Source: Kitasatospora phosalacinea
GTDB lineage: Bacteria; Actinomycetota; Actinomycetes; Streptomycetales; Streptomycetaceae
Reading direction: 5' to 3'
Length of the DNA: 64,000 nt
Assembly: GCF_000716545.1 (NCBI RefSeq)
Contig: NZ_JNWZ01000007.1
Location: 67,346-131,345 of the forward strand
The notes beneath the pieces were generated by a model that was not told where the DNA came from, did no database searches, and saw nothing but the letters and a program-made list of their open reading frames with translations. Every line of letters starts with the position of its first letter. The first letter of the stretch is position 1. The translations under genes were made by a program, and so were the position numbers. Below are positions 1-8,373 of this stretch, piece after piece.

Positions 1-113
1 GTGCTGGTCGCCGTCCCCGTCCACCCCGCCGGCCCGTCCGGCGCGGCACACTGGGGGTGAGGAGGCCACGCGGGCCCGGGAGCCGCCCGCCGCGGGGCGC
101 GTGGACGGCCGCG

Positions 114-314
114 ATGAACCAGATCCCCCTGCTCTGCCCGCGCTGCGGCCTGCCGCAGCAGGTCGTCCACCAGGAGGACCCCCACCATCCGGTGCGCGTG
201 GTGCACACCGGGACGGGCCGGGAGTCCTGCGACGGACCCGGGAGCGCCGAGGAGCCGGAGAGCGTCGGCGAAGCCCCGATCGACGTGGAACGGACCGGCC
301 TCGACCGCTGCTGA
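114..314 (+). CDS. small CxxC-containing hypothetical protein
   Basis: A 66-residue protein beginning MNQIPLLCPRCG. The CPRC motif near residues 8-11 resembles half of a zinc ribbon, and a single further Cys lies near residue 43. The rest is acidic and low in structure. The ATG at 114 is preferred over an upstream start at 57 because the extra 19 residues are Arg/Pro-rich and not protein-like. No function is recognised. It stands alone before the DUF1876 gene. Confidence 0.5.
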   Translation: MNQIPLLCPRCGLPQQVVHQEDPHHPVRVVHTGTGRESCDGPGSAEEPESVGEAPIDVERTGLDRC

Positions 315-429
315 CCCGGGCGCGTCCGTCCCCCGTCCGGCCCCGCCTGGCCGCCGGGGCCCGGGCGTCGCACCCTGGAAGGACCGGACCGGTTCGAACG
401 CCCCGCACGCACCCCGGGAGGTGGCGGCC

Positions 430-720
430 ATGACGAGGACGCTGGTCGGATGGCACGTCGAGATGGAGTTCGAGGAGGACGGCGACCGCACCAGGGCCGC
501 CGCGATGGTCCGCCTCGCGGACGGCACGGAGCTGCGCGGCCACGGCGGCTCCACCAGGCACCGGGCCGACCTCCCGCAGCTGCGGGTCGGCGAGGAGGTC
601 GCCGGGGCCCGCGCCCTCAACGACCTCGCCATGCAACTGCTCACCAAGGCCCACGAGGAGGTCGCGGCCCGGCCCCCCGGCGATCCGGCGGCCCCGCTGA
701 TGTGGCGCGACGTGACCTGA
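430..720 (+). CDS. DUF1876 family protein
   Basis: A 96-residue protein matching the small actinobacterial DUF1876 family. It starts with W-x-V-E-x-x-F-E-E-D and contains the run of conserved positions ADGTELRGHG followed by GEEVAGARALNDLA. The family adopts a small alpha/beta fold and its role is unknown. The ATG at 430 follows a GGGAGG ribosome site and is preferred over a GTG at 421. It converges on the next gene with only about 20 bases between the stops. Confidence 0.8.
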   Translation: MTRTLVGWHVEMEFEEDGDRTRAAAMVRLADGTELRGHGGSTRHRADLPQLRVGEEVAGARALNDLAMQLLTKAHEEVAARPPGDPAAPLMWRDVT

Positions 721-739
721 CCGCGCCCCGGTCGGCGGA

Positions 740-1945
740 TCAGAGCTCGTCCAGCGGCACCGCCGGATCGGCCAGCCGCCCGGGGTCCACGGGCCGCCCG
801 GAGCGGACCAGTTCGCGGATCGGGTCGGTGACGTCCCAGACGTTCACGTTCATGCCGGCCAGCACCTTCCCGCCGGACAGCCAGAACGCGATGAACTCCC
901 GCCCGGCGACGTCGCCCCGGAACACCACCCGGTCGTAGCCGCCCGGCTCCGCGTACCCGGTGTACTCCATGCCCAGGTCGTACTGGTCGGTGAAGAAGTA
1001 CGGGACGCGGTCGTACACCGCGGACTTGCCGAGCATCGAGGCGGCCGCCACGGCGGGCTGGTTGAGCGCGTTCGCCCAGTGCTCGACCCGGATCGGCTTG
1101 CCGAACAGCGGGTGGAAGGCGTTCGCCACGTCGCCCGCCGCGAACACGTCGGGGTGCGAGGTGGCCAGGTGCTGGTCGGTGCGCACCCCGTCGTCCACGG
1201 TCAGGCCCGCGTTCTCGGCCAGCGCCGTGTTCGGGCTGATGCCCACGCCGACCAGCAGCACGTCCGCCGGGACGGTGCTCCCGTCGCCCAGCCGCACCCC
1301 GTCCGCCCGCAGCTCCTCGACCCGCACGCCGAAGCGCAGGTCCACGCCGTGCGCCCGGTGCAGGTCGGCGAAGACCTGCGCGGCCTCCCGGCCCAGCACC
1401 CGCAGCAGCGGCAGCTCGGCCGCCTCCAGCACCGTCACCTCCGCCCCGGCGGTGCGGGCCGCGGCCGCCGCCTCCAGGCCGATCCAGCCCGCGCCGACCA
1501 CCACCACCCGGGCCCCCGGCCGGAACGCCGCCCGCAGCTGCTCGCTGTCACCGAGCCGCCGCAGCGTCCGCACGAAGTCCCCGTCGCCGCCCGGCACCGG
1601 CAGTCGGCGCGGCGCCGAACCGGTGGCCAGCAGCAGCTTCGAGAACGGCAGCCGCTCGCCGCCCTCCAGCGTCACGGTGTGCCCCGCCGGGTCGATCGCG
1701 GTGGCCGCCGTGCCCAGCCGCAGCTCCACCCCGTGCTGCCCGTACCAGTCGGCCGGGTGGACGTAGACCTTCTCCTTCTCCTCCTTGCCGAGCAGGTACC
1801 CCTTCGACAGCGGCGGCCGCTCGTACGGCCGCTCCGCCTCGTCGCCGACCAGGGTGACCGGCCCCCGGTAGCCCTCCGCGCGCAGCGCCTCGGCGGCCTT
1901 CGCCCCGGCCAGGCTCGCCCCGACGATCACGATCCCGGTGTCCAT
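740..1945 (-). CDS. NAD(P)/FAD-dependent oxidoreductase (ferredoxin reductase type)
   Basis: A 401-residue flavoprotein. The N-terminal FAD motif is VGASLAG, the second nucleotide-binding motif VVGAGWIGLEAA lies near residue 150, and the FAD-contacting DVFAAGDVA is near residue 270. A reductase C-terminal domain follows. This arrangement is that of rubredoxin/ferredoxin reductases, which pass electrons from NAD(P)H to a small iron-sulfur protein serving oxygenases or P450s. No ferredoxin gene lies next to it. The ATG at 1945 is chosen because a GGAAGG site precedes it and the FAD motif then begins at residue 7. Confidence 0.85.
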   Translation of the reverse strand: MDTGIVIVGASLAGAKAAEALRAEGYRGPVTLVGDEAERPYERPPLSKGYLLGKEEKEKVYVHPADWYGQHGVELRLGTAATAIDPAGHTVTLEGGERLPFSKLLLATGSAPRRLPVPGGDGDFVRTLRRLGDSEQLRAAFRPGARVVVVGAGWIGLEAAAAARTAGAEVTVLEAAELPLLRVLGREAAQVFADLHRAHGVDLRFGVRVEELRADGVRLGDGSTVPADVLLVGVGISPNTALAENAGLTVDDGVRTDQHLATSHPDVFAAGDVANAFHPLFGKPIRVEHWANALNQPAVAAASMLGKSAVYDRVPYFFTDQYDLGMEYTGYAEPGGYDRVVFRGDVAGREFIAFWLSGGKVLAGMNVNVWDVTDPIRELVRSGRPVDPGRLADPAVPLDEL

Positions 1946-2155
1946 GCCCACGTCCTTCCCACAGCGGTGTTCCCACGTAGCCGTCCTGCCCGACCATGGC
2001 ACCCGCACGCGTCCGATCGGGGGACCCGCGCCGGACGGCGGCCGGGCGCGGCCGGGATTCGCCCGCGAGGCGCACCACCATCCGGCGGGGCCGTCCACCT
2101 AGGCTGGGGCGGGTCCGGCCGTCCGGCCGGCGGAGCGTCGAAGGGAGCCCGCGGG

Positions 2156-2941
2156 ATGGTGGAGCGAACGGCCACGGTGCGCTGCGTGCCCGCGGTGCCG
2201 TGCTGGGTCGGGCTGACGGCCCGCGACCTGTCGGCCGCGCAGGGCTTCTACGGGCCGCTGCTGGGCTGGGAGTTCATCCCCGGCCCGGACCGCTGGGGCC
2301 GCTTCCTGCGCGCGGTCGTCGACGGCGTCGAGGTGGCCGGTCTGAGCGCGCTCGGCACCGACTGGGAACGCCCGGTCGCCTGGACCACCTACTTCGGCAT
2401 CGAGAGCGCCGACCGCGCCGCCGACGGCGTCCGCGAACGCGGCGGCACCCTCGCCGTCGGCCCGCTCGCCTTCGACGCCGGCCGGGTCGCCCTGGCCGCC
2501 GACCCCTTCGGCGCCACCTTCGGCATCTGGGAGGGCGAACCCGCCGACGACCGCCCCGGCGACGCCCCCTGGACCGCCCGCCCCGGCGCCCCCGCCTGGA
2601 TCGAGCTGCGCACCGCCGACCCGTTCGCCGCCGCGCTCTTCTACGGCGAGGTGTTCCGCTGGGACGACCGCGACCCGGCGCGGTTCGAAGTCCGCTACGA
2701 GCACGAACGCGTCGTGCTGCGCTCCGAGGACCGCAGCGTCGCCGCGCTGCGCGCCGCCCGGGGCCTCTCCCCGCACTGGGAGGTCTTCTTCGCCGTCACC
2801 GACACCGACACCGCCGCCCACCGCGCCACCACCCTCGGCGGCCGCGTCGTGGACGGCCCCGCCGACTCCCCCTACGGCCGGGTGGCCCGCCTCGCCGACG
2901 CGGAGGGCGGCCACTTCTCGATCCTCGGCCCGGCGGTCTGA
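2156..2941 (+). CDS. VOC (glyoxalase/bleomycin-resistance-like) two-domain protein
   Basis: A 261-residue protein made of two tandem VOC modules, about residues 10-125 and 135-260. Each begins with the typical strand and the L-x-A-A-x-x-F-Y-G pattern (AQGFYGPLLGWEF, then AALFYGEVFRWDD). Tandem VOC proteins of this size are common in Streptomyces and are annotated as glyoxalase-like; the substrate is unknown. AAGGGAG precedes the ATG. It is convergent with the DUF2470 gene. Confidence 0.8.
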   Translation: MVERTATVRCVPAVPCWVGLTARDLSAAQGFYGPLLGWEFIPGPDRWGRFLRAVVDGVEVAGLSALGTDWERPVAWTTYFGIESADRAADGVRERGGTLAVGPLAFDAGRVALAADPFGATFGIWEGEPADDRPGDAPWTARPGAPAWIELRTADPFAAALFYGEVFRWDDRDPARFEVRYEHERVVLRSEDRSVAALRAARGLSPHWEVFFAVTDTDTAAHRATTLGGRVVDGPADSPYGRVARLADAEGGHFSILGPAV

Positions 2942-2967
2942 GGAGGGCCCCGTCGGGGGCGCCTGTC

Positions 2968-3717
2968 TCAGGGGGTGAGGGCCGACGCGAACAGCCGGTG
3001 CATCGCCTCCGGCAGGTCGTCGGGGTGGGTGGCCGGGCGGTGGAAGTCGAAGCGGGCGTCCAGGGTGTCGTCGCCGATGAGCAGGCGCACGCGCAGGCCG
3101 TGGCGGTCGAGGGCGACCGGGCGGACCGCGTGCGGGCGGTCGACGGCGGGCCGGCGGTGCTCCAGGGCCCGTGCGCCGAGCAGCAGCAGCCGGTCGGCGT
3201 GGGCGGCGGCCAGGTGCTGGAGCAGGCCGGCCTCCTGTGCGGCCACCGGGTCGGGCGCCGCGGCGGTCACCTCGTCCGGGTCGAGGCAGCACTCGGAGCC
3301 CCACAGGTCGTTCAGCGCCAGGTGCTCGGGCTCCAGCCGGAGCAGCACGCCGCCTCCGTGGCCGTGGCGGGGGAACAGCGCGGCGGCGCTCTCGCCGGGG
3401 GAGCGGGAGAGCGGGCCGCTGAGCCGGAGCCGGCCCCGGACGCGGTGCGGGACGGCGACGGGGGCGACGTCGACGCAGTCGAGTTCGGCGGTGAGCGGGC
3501 CGCGGGCGAGTGCGGTGATCCGGTGGAGGGCCGACTCGCGGCCGACCAGCACCGCGACCGAGCCGTCCGGCCGCGGCGCGCAGGCGACCTGCGGGGGCAG
3601 GCCGGGGCGGGCGGTGAGGTCGGCGCCGCGGACGTCCAGGACCGCCGAGGAGGCGAACTCCAGCAGGGTGCGGGCGCGTTCGGCGGCGGACGGGCGGTGG
3701 GCGGGCTGGGGCAGCAC
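2968..3717 (-). CDS. DUF2470 domain protein, haem/iron-utilisation type
   Basis: A 249-residue protein with an N-terminal split-barrel region like pyridoxamine-phosphate-oxidase folds (about residues 15-100). The C-terminal region resembles DUF2470, with the pattern LQHLAAAHADRLLLL and FDFHRPATHPDDLPEAMH. Related proteins are linked to haem iron use. The GTG at 3717 follows GGGAGG at good spacing. A near-perfect iron box sits 18 bases upstream, so the gene is expected to be derepressed when iron is scarce. Function inferred from family and operator, not proven. Confidence 0.75.
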   Translation of the reverse strand: MLPQPAHRPSAAERARTLLEFASSAVLDVRGADLTARPGLPPQVACAPRPDGSVAVLVGRESALHRITALARGPLTAELDCVDVAPVAVPHRVRGRLRLSGPLSRSPGESAAALFPRHGHGGGVLLRLEPEHLALNDLWGSECCLDPDEVTAAAPDPVAAQEAGLLQHLAAAHADRLLLLGARALEHRRPAVDRPHAVRPVALDRHGLRVRLLIGDDTLDARFDFHRPATHPDDLPEAMHRLFASALTP

Positions 3718-3734
3718 GGGAGCCTCCCTCTAGA

Positions 3735-3753
3735 TTAGGTAAGCCTAACCTAA
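3735..3753 (-). promoter_or_regulatory. iron box (DmdR/IdeR-type operator)
   Basis: The 19-base palindrome TTAGGTAAGCCTAACCTAA matches the actinobacterial DtxR/IdeR/DmdR operator consensus at nearly every position. It lies just upstream of the GTG of the DUF2470 gene and downstream of the TetR gene's stop, so it should serve the DUF2470 gene only. Confidence 0.85.
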
Positions 3754-3789
3754 CCAAGGGGGAGGCTGGTGGTCCAGTGCGGGATCCGC

Positions 3790-4416
3790 TCAGTCGCCGA
3801 TCCGCTCGGCCGGCGCGCCCAGCATCCGCAGCACCAGCTGCCCGTACCGGCGCCCCAGCTCCTCCGGGGACTCGCTGCTGCGCTCGGTGTACCAGCGCGA
3901 GACGTCGATGCCGAGCGAGGTGACCGCGCGGGCCGCGGTGCGCTGGTCGGGGACGCGGAACAGGCCGGCCGCCACCCCGTCCGCGATGATCCGCAGCACC
4001 GCCTCCTCGATCCGGATCCGCAGCTCGGCGACGGCCGCGAAGTCCTCCTCGGGCAGCGCGTGCAGCTCGTGGTTGACGATCCGGCCGACGGTGTGGCCGC
4101 GGGCGTGCCAGACGGTGAAGGACTCCGCCAGCCCGCGCATCCGCTCCACCGGGTCCGCCCCGGTGCGCTCGGCCCGCTCCACCAGCTCCAGGGTGGCGCG
4201 GTGGCCGGTGCGGGAGATCTCGGCGAGCAGCGCCGCCTTCGAGGGGTAGTGGATGTACAGCGCGGCGGGGCTCATCCCGGCGGCGGTGGCGATGTCCCGG
4301 GTGGTGGTGGCGTGGTAGCCGCGGCGGGCGAAGGAGTCCACGGCGGCCAGCAGCAGCCGCCGGGCGGCCTCGGTGCTCTCCCCGGGCCAGAGCGCGTCGG
4401 TCGCTGGGTCGGTCAT
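3790..4416 (-). CDS. TetR family transcriptional regulator
   Basis: A 208-residue regulator. The helix-turn-helix is clear at about residues 22-60 (GYHATTTRDIATAAGMSPAALYIHYPSKAALL), followed by a helical ligand domain. It is divergent from an SDR-SDR-MDR operon. An 18-bp palindrome lies at the shared promoter, and the same palindrome recurs upstream of the APH-ACAD operon 5 kb away. Such regulators usually sense an acyl-CoA or fatty acid, and the two target operons fit that role. Confidence 0.85.
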   Translation of the reverse strand: MTDPATDALWPGESTEAARRLLLAAVDSFARRGYHATTTRDIATAAGMSPAALYIHYPSKAALLAEISRTGHRATLELVERAERTGADPVERMRGLAESFTVWHARGHTVGRIVNHELHALPEEDFAAVAELRIRIEEAVLRIIADGVAAGLFRVPDQRTAARAVTSLGIDVSRWYTERSSESPEELGRRYGQLVLRMLGAPAERIGD

Positions 4417-4519
4417 GGGCTCATCCTCCCAGACGGCTCCGGCCCGACCCGGCGGGCCGGGCCGCCGGCCGCGGGCTGTCGGCGACGGCTGTCGGCGCCG
4501 GGTCGCCGGCGTCGGGCTG

Positions 4520-4565
4520 TTGACAGTGTGGCCCGCCGCCAAGATGCTGAGCAAGCGCTTAGTCA
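4520..4565 (+). promoter_or_regulatory. SDR-operon promoter with TetR operator
   Basis: A TTGACA box at 4520-4525 is followed after 17 bases by GATGCT at 4543-4548. It is overlapped by the 18-bp near-palindrome TGAGCAAGCGCTTAGTCA at 4548-4565. The same 18 bases occur inverted at 9436-9453. Binding would block initiation at the SDR promoter and may also repress the divergent regulator gene. Confidence 0.75.
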
Positions 4566-4596
4566 CATCAGGTTCCGAGAGGTGCGAGGTACGAGG

Positions 4597-5352
4597 ATGA
4601 CTGTGTCGTTCGAGGGCAGGGTGGCCGTGGTCACCGGCGCGAGCCGGGGCATCGGGTTCGGCATCGCCCGGGAACTGGTCCGGCGCGGGGCGAAGGTCTG
4701 CCTCACCGCGCGCACCGAGGAGACCCTGGCCGAGGCCGCGAAGGCGCTCGGCGGGCCCGAGCACGCGATCGCCGTCGCCGGGAAGTCCGACGACGCCGCG
4801 CACCAGGAGGAGACCGTCACCCGCGTCCTGGAGACCTACGGGCGGCTCGACCTGCTGGTCAACAACACCGGCATCAACCCGGTCTACGGCCCCGTGCTGG
4901 ACACCGACCCGGCCGCCGCCGCCAAGATCCTCGCCGTCAACGTGCTCGCCCCGCTGGCCTGGACCCGCCGCGCCCACGCCGCCTGGATGGCCGAGCACGG
5001 CGGCGCCGTCGTCAACGTCGCCTCGATCGCCGGCATCCGGGCCTCCAACGGCATCGGCATGTACGGGGTCTCCAAGGCCGCGCTGATCCGCCTCACCGCC
5101 GAGCTCGCCTCCGAACTCGGCCCCGGCATCCGGGTCAACGCCGTCGCCCCGGCCGTGGTCAAGACCAAGTTCGCCGAGGCCCTCTACGAAGGCCGCGAGG
5201 AGAAGGTCGCCCGCGCCTACCCGCTCGGCCGCCTGGGCCTCCCCGAGGACGTGGCCGGCGCCGTCGCCTTCCTGCTCTCCGAGGACGCCGCCTGGATCAC
5301 CGGCCAGACCCTGGTCGTCGACGGCGGCGTCACCCTCGGCGGCGGGCTGTGA
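4597..5352 (+). CDS. SDR family oxidoreductase
   Basis: A 251-residue classical short-chain dehydrogenase. The cofactor motif TGASRGIG is near residue 14, NNTG near residue 89, the catalytic Ser is in VASIAG, and the catalytic Y-x-x-x-K is YGVSK near residue 157. The C-terminus is the usual GQTLVVDGG. It is the first gene of an SDR-SDR-MDR operon behind the TetR operator, so it probably oxidises a hydroxyacyl-CoA or reduces a ketoacyl-CoA. The substrate is not determinable. Confidence 0.85.
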   Translation: MTVSFEGRVAVVTGASRGIGFGIARELVRRGAKVCLTARTEETLAEAAKALGGPEHAIAVAGKSDDAAHQEETVTRVLETYGRLDLLVNNTGINPVYGPVLDTDPAAAAKILAVNVLAPLAWTRRAHAAWMAEHGGAVVNVASIAGIRASNGIGMYGVSKAALIRLTAELASELGPGIRVNAVAPAVVKTKFAEALYEGREEKVARAYPLGRLGLPEDVAGAVAFLLSEDAAWITGQTLVVDGGVTLGGGL

Positions 5353-6134
5353 GCAGCCCGGACCCCGGGTTCGCCGGGGCCGGAGCCGTCGTCACCGGCG
5401 CCGGGCGCGGCATCGGCGCGGCCCTCGCCCGGGCGCTGGCCGCCGCCGGCGCCCGGGTGGTGGTCAACGACCTCGACGCCGACGCGGCCCGCGCGGTGGC
5501 CGCCGAGACCGGCGGGTACGCCGTCCCCGGCGACGCCGCGAGCGAGGACGGCGTCGCCGCGCTGATCGACACCGCCCGCGCCCGCCTCGGCGCCGTCGAC
5601 CTGTACTGCGCCAACGCGGGCGTCGCCACCACCGGCGGCCCCGACGCCGCACCCGACGCCTGGGAACTGGCCTGGCAGGTCAACGTCCTCGGCCACGTCC
5701 GGGCCAGCCGCCTGCTGCTGCCCGACTGGCTGGAACGCGGCACCGGCCGCTTCCTGGCCACCGTCTCCGCCGCCGGCCTGCTCACCATGCTCGGCTCCGC
5801 CCCGTACGCCGTCACCAAGCACGGCGCGCTGGCCTACGCCGAGTGGCTGTCCGCGACGTACCGGCACCGCGGCGTGCGGGTGCACGCGCTGTGCCCGCAG
5901 GGCGTGCGCACCCGGATGCTCGACGGCACCGGCGTCCACGGGCAGGTGCTGCTCGCGCCCACCGCCGTCGAACCGGAGGAGGTCGCCGCGAGCGCCCTGC
6001 GCGGCATGGCGGCCGACGAGTTCCTGATCCTCCCGCACCCGGAGACCGCCGGGCACTACGCGGCCCGCGCCACCGCCCCCGACCGCTGGCTGCGCGGCAT
6101 GAACCGACTCCAACGACAGATCGAGGCCCGATGA
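5349..6134 (+). CDS. SDR family oxidoreductase
   Basis: A 261-residue short-chain dehydrogenase with TGAGRGIG near residue 16, ANAG near residue 92, a catalytic Ser in VSAAG and YAVTK near residue 155. The GTG start overlaps the previous stop in a GTGA junction, so the two SDRs are translationally coupled. The C-terminus has an extended helical tail rather than the VDGG ending. This type often acts on bulky or acyl substrates. Part of the TetR-controlled operon. Confidence 0.85.
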   Translation: MSSPDPGFAGAGAVVTGAGRGIGAALARALAAAGARVVVNDLDADAARAVAAETGGYAVPGDAASEDGVAALIDTARARLGAVDLYCANAGVATTGGPDAAPDAWELAWQVNVLGHVRASRLLLPDWLERGTGRFLATVSAAGLLTMLGSAPYAVTKHGALAYAEWLSATYRHRGVRVHALCPQGVRTRMLDGTGVHGQVLLAPTAVEPEEVAASALRGMAADEFLILPHPETAGHYAARATAPDRWLRGMNRLQRQIEAR

Positions 6135-7087
6135 AAGCCTGGCGGATCACCCGACTCGGCGCACCCCTGGACGTGATGGAACTCGTCGACGGCGCCGACC
6201 TCCCGGCCCCCGGACCGGGCCAACTCCTGGTCCGCGTACGGGCGGCCGCCGTCAACTTCCCCGACGCGCTGATGGCCGCCGGGCAGTACCAGGTCCGTCC
6301 GCCGCTGCCGTTCACCCCCGGCGTGGAACTCTGCGGCGAGGTCGTCGAAGGCCCGCGCAGCGGCGAACGCCTCGTCGGCGCCGCGCAGTTGCCCGCCGGA
6401 GCGTTCGCCGAGTACGCCCTGATGGACGCCGCCGCCGCGCTGCCCGCCCCCGACTACCTGGACGACGCCGAGGCCGCCGGCTTCCACATCGCCTACCAGA
6501 CCGCCTGGTTCGCCCTGCACCGCCGCGCCCGCCTCGCCCCCGGCGAGACGCTCCTGGTGCACGCCGCGGCCGGCGGCGTCGGCAGCGCCGCCGTCCAACT
6601 CGGCAAGGCCGCCGGGGCGTTCGTCATCGCGGTGGTCGGCGGCCCGGAGAAGGCGGCCGCCGCCCGCGCGTTGGGCGCGGACCTGGTCGTCGACCGCCGG
6701 GCCGAGGACTTCGTGGCCGCCGTCAAGGCCGCCACCGGCGGCCGCGGCGCGGACGTGGTCTTCGACCCGGTCGGCGGCCCCGCCTTCGCCGGCTCCACCA
6801 AGTGCGTCGCCTTCGAGGGCCGCATCGTCCTGATCGGCTTCGCCTCCGGCGAGATCCCCGCCCCGCCGCTCGGCCACGCCCTGGTCAAGAACTACTCCCT
6901 GCTCGGCCTGCACTGGGGCCTGTACACCACCCGCGACCCCGACGCCGTCCGGGCCTGCCACACCGCCCTCACCGACCTCGCCCCGCGCCCCCTGGTCTCC
7001 GCCCGGCTCCCCCTGGAGTCCGCCGCCGAGGCCGTGCACGCCCTCGCCGCCGGCACCACCACCGGCCGCCTCGCGATCGTCCCCTAG
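6131..7087 (+). CDS. zinc-independent MDR, quinone oxidoreductase-like NADPH-dependent enzyme
   Basis: A 318-residue medium-chain reductase. The N-terminal GroES-like half contains VRAAAVNFPDALMAAG and GVELCGEV, and the NADPH motif HAAAGGVGSAAVQL lies near residue 155. The Cys/His zinc ligands of true alcohol dehydrogenases are absent, placing it with quinone oxidoreductase or enoyl reductase forms. ATG overlaps the preceding stop. It completes the three-gene operon and is followed by a strong convergent terminator. Confidence 0.85.
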   Translation: MKAWRITRLGAPLDVMELVDGADLPAPGPGQLLVRVRAAAVNFPDALMAAGQYQVRPPLPFTPGVELCGEVVEGPRSGERLVGAAQLPAGAFAEYALMDAAAALPAPDYLDDAEAAGFHIAYQTAWFALHRRARLAPGETLLVHAAAGGVGSAAVQLGKAAGAFVIAVVGGPEKAAAARALGADLVVDRRAEDFVAAVKAATGGRGADVVFDPVGGPAFAGSTKCVAFEGRIVLIGFASGEIPAPPLGHALVKNYSLLGLHWGLYTTRDPDAVRACHTALTDLAPRPLVSARLPLESAAEAVHALAAGTTTGRLAIVP

Positions 7088-7107
7088 CGGGACGCGGCCG
7101 GAGGCGT

Positions 7108-7153
7108 CCGCCGTTCCGGGCCCGGGATCTGGACCCCGGACCCGGAACGGCGG
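7108..7153. terminator. bidirectional terminator hairpin
   Basis: Two perfect 13-base arms, 7108-7120 and 7141-7153, separated by 20 bases. It lies between the converging MDR and acyl-CoA dehydrogenase genes. Confidence 0.7.
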
Positions 7154-7158
7154 TGCGT

Positions 7159-8370
7159 TCAGCGGTACTTGCGCAGCTCGCGGCGGGCCAGCGAGCGCTT
7201 GTGGACCTCGTCCGGGCCGTCGGCCAGCCGCAGGGTGCGGTTGCCGGCCCAGAGCTGGGCGAGGGGGGTGTCCTGGCTGACGCCGGCCGCGCCGTGGGCC
7301 TGGACGGCCTTGTCGAGGATCCACTCGACGGTGGACGGGACGGCGATCTTGATCGCCTGGATCTCGGTGTGGGCGCCGCGGTTGCCGACGGTGTCCATCA
7401 GCCAGGCGGTCTTCAGCACCAGCAGCCGGGCCTGCTCGATCCGGACCCTCGCCTCGGCGATCCAGTCCTGGACGACGCCCTGGTCGGCGAGCGGACGGCC
7501 GAACGCCACCCGGGAGTTGACCCGGCGGCAGGTCAGCTCCAGGGCGCGTTCGGCGATGCCGAGGGCCCGCATGCAGTGGTGGATGCGGCCGGGGCCCAGC
7601 CTGGCCTGGGCGATGGCGAAGCCGCCGCCCTCCTCGCCGATCAGGTTGGCGGCGGGCACCCGGACGTCCTCGAAGAGGATCTCGGCGTGCCCGCCGTGGT
7701 CGTCGTCCGGGTAGCCGAACACCCGCATGCCGCGCAGCACCCGCACGCCCGGGGTGTCGCGCGGGACCAGGACCATCGACTGCTGCCGGTGGGGCTCGGC
7801 GGCCGGGTCGGTCTTGCCCATCACGATGAAGACCTTGCAGTCCGGGTTCATCGCCCCGGTGATGTACCACTTGCGGCCGTTGACGACGTACTCGTCGCCG
7901 TCGCGCTCGATCCGGGTGGTGATGTTGGTGGCGTCCGAGGACGCCACCTCCGGTTCGGTCATCGCGAAGGCGGAGCGGATCCCGCCGTCGAGCAGCGGCC
8001 GCAGCCAGCGCTCGCGCTGGTCGGGGGAGCCGAACTGGGCGAGCAGTTCCATGTTCCCGGTGTCGGGCGCCGCGCAGTTGAGCGCGGGCGGAGCCAACAG
8101 GATCGAGCGGCCGGTGAGTTCGGCCAGCGGGGCGTACTGCAGGTTGGTCAGCCCGGCGCCGAGCTCGCCGGGGAAGAACAGGTTCCACAGGCCGCGGGCC
8201 TTCGCGGCGGCCCGCAACTCGCCGACCACCGGCGGGACCGACCACGGTTCGCGGGCCGGGTCGGCGAGCTGTTCGGCCAGCACCGGTTCGGCGGGGTAGA
8301 CCGACTCGTCCATGAAGGAGCCCAGTCGGCCGAGGAGTTCGGTGGTGCGGGTGTCGTGGGAGAAGTCCAT
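7159..8370 (-). CDS. acyl-CoA dehydrogenase (ACAD10/11, LvaC-like)
   Basis: A 403-residue flavoenzyme with the family signatures FAMTEPEVASSDATN near residue 135 and the C-terminal LAQLWAGNRTLRLADGPDEVHKRSLARREL. It lies four bases after an APH-type kinase gene. The same pair is fused in human ACAD10/11 and adjacent in bacterial levulinate (lva) catabolism, where the kinase phosphorylates a 4-hydroxyacyl-CoA and the ACAD completes removal of the 4-hydroxyl. The inference is therefore breakdown of 4-hydroxy acyl-CoAs under TetR control. Confidence 0.85.
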   Translation of the reverse strand: MDFSHDTRTTELLGRLGSFMDESVYPAEPVLAEQLADPAREPWSVPPVVGELRAAAKARGLWNLFFPGELGAGLTNLQYAPLAELTGRSILLAPPALNCAAPDTGNMELLAQFGSPDQRERWLRPLLDGGIRSAFAMTEPEVASSDATNITTRIERDGDEYVVNGRKWYITGAMNPDCKVFIVMGKTDPAAEPHRQQSMVLVPRDTPGVRVLRGMRVFGYPDDDHGGHAEILFEDVRVPAANLIGEEGGGFAIAQARLGPGRIHHCMRALGIAERALELTCRRVNSRVAFGRPLADQGVVQDWIAEARVRIEQARLLVLKTAWLMDTVGNRGAHTEIQAIKIAVPSTVEWILDKAVQAHGAAGVSQDTPLAQLWAGNRTLRLADGPDEVHKRSLARRELRKYR

Positions 8371-8373
8371 GGC

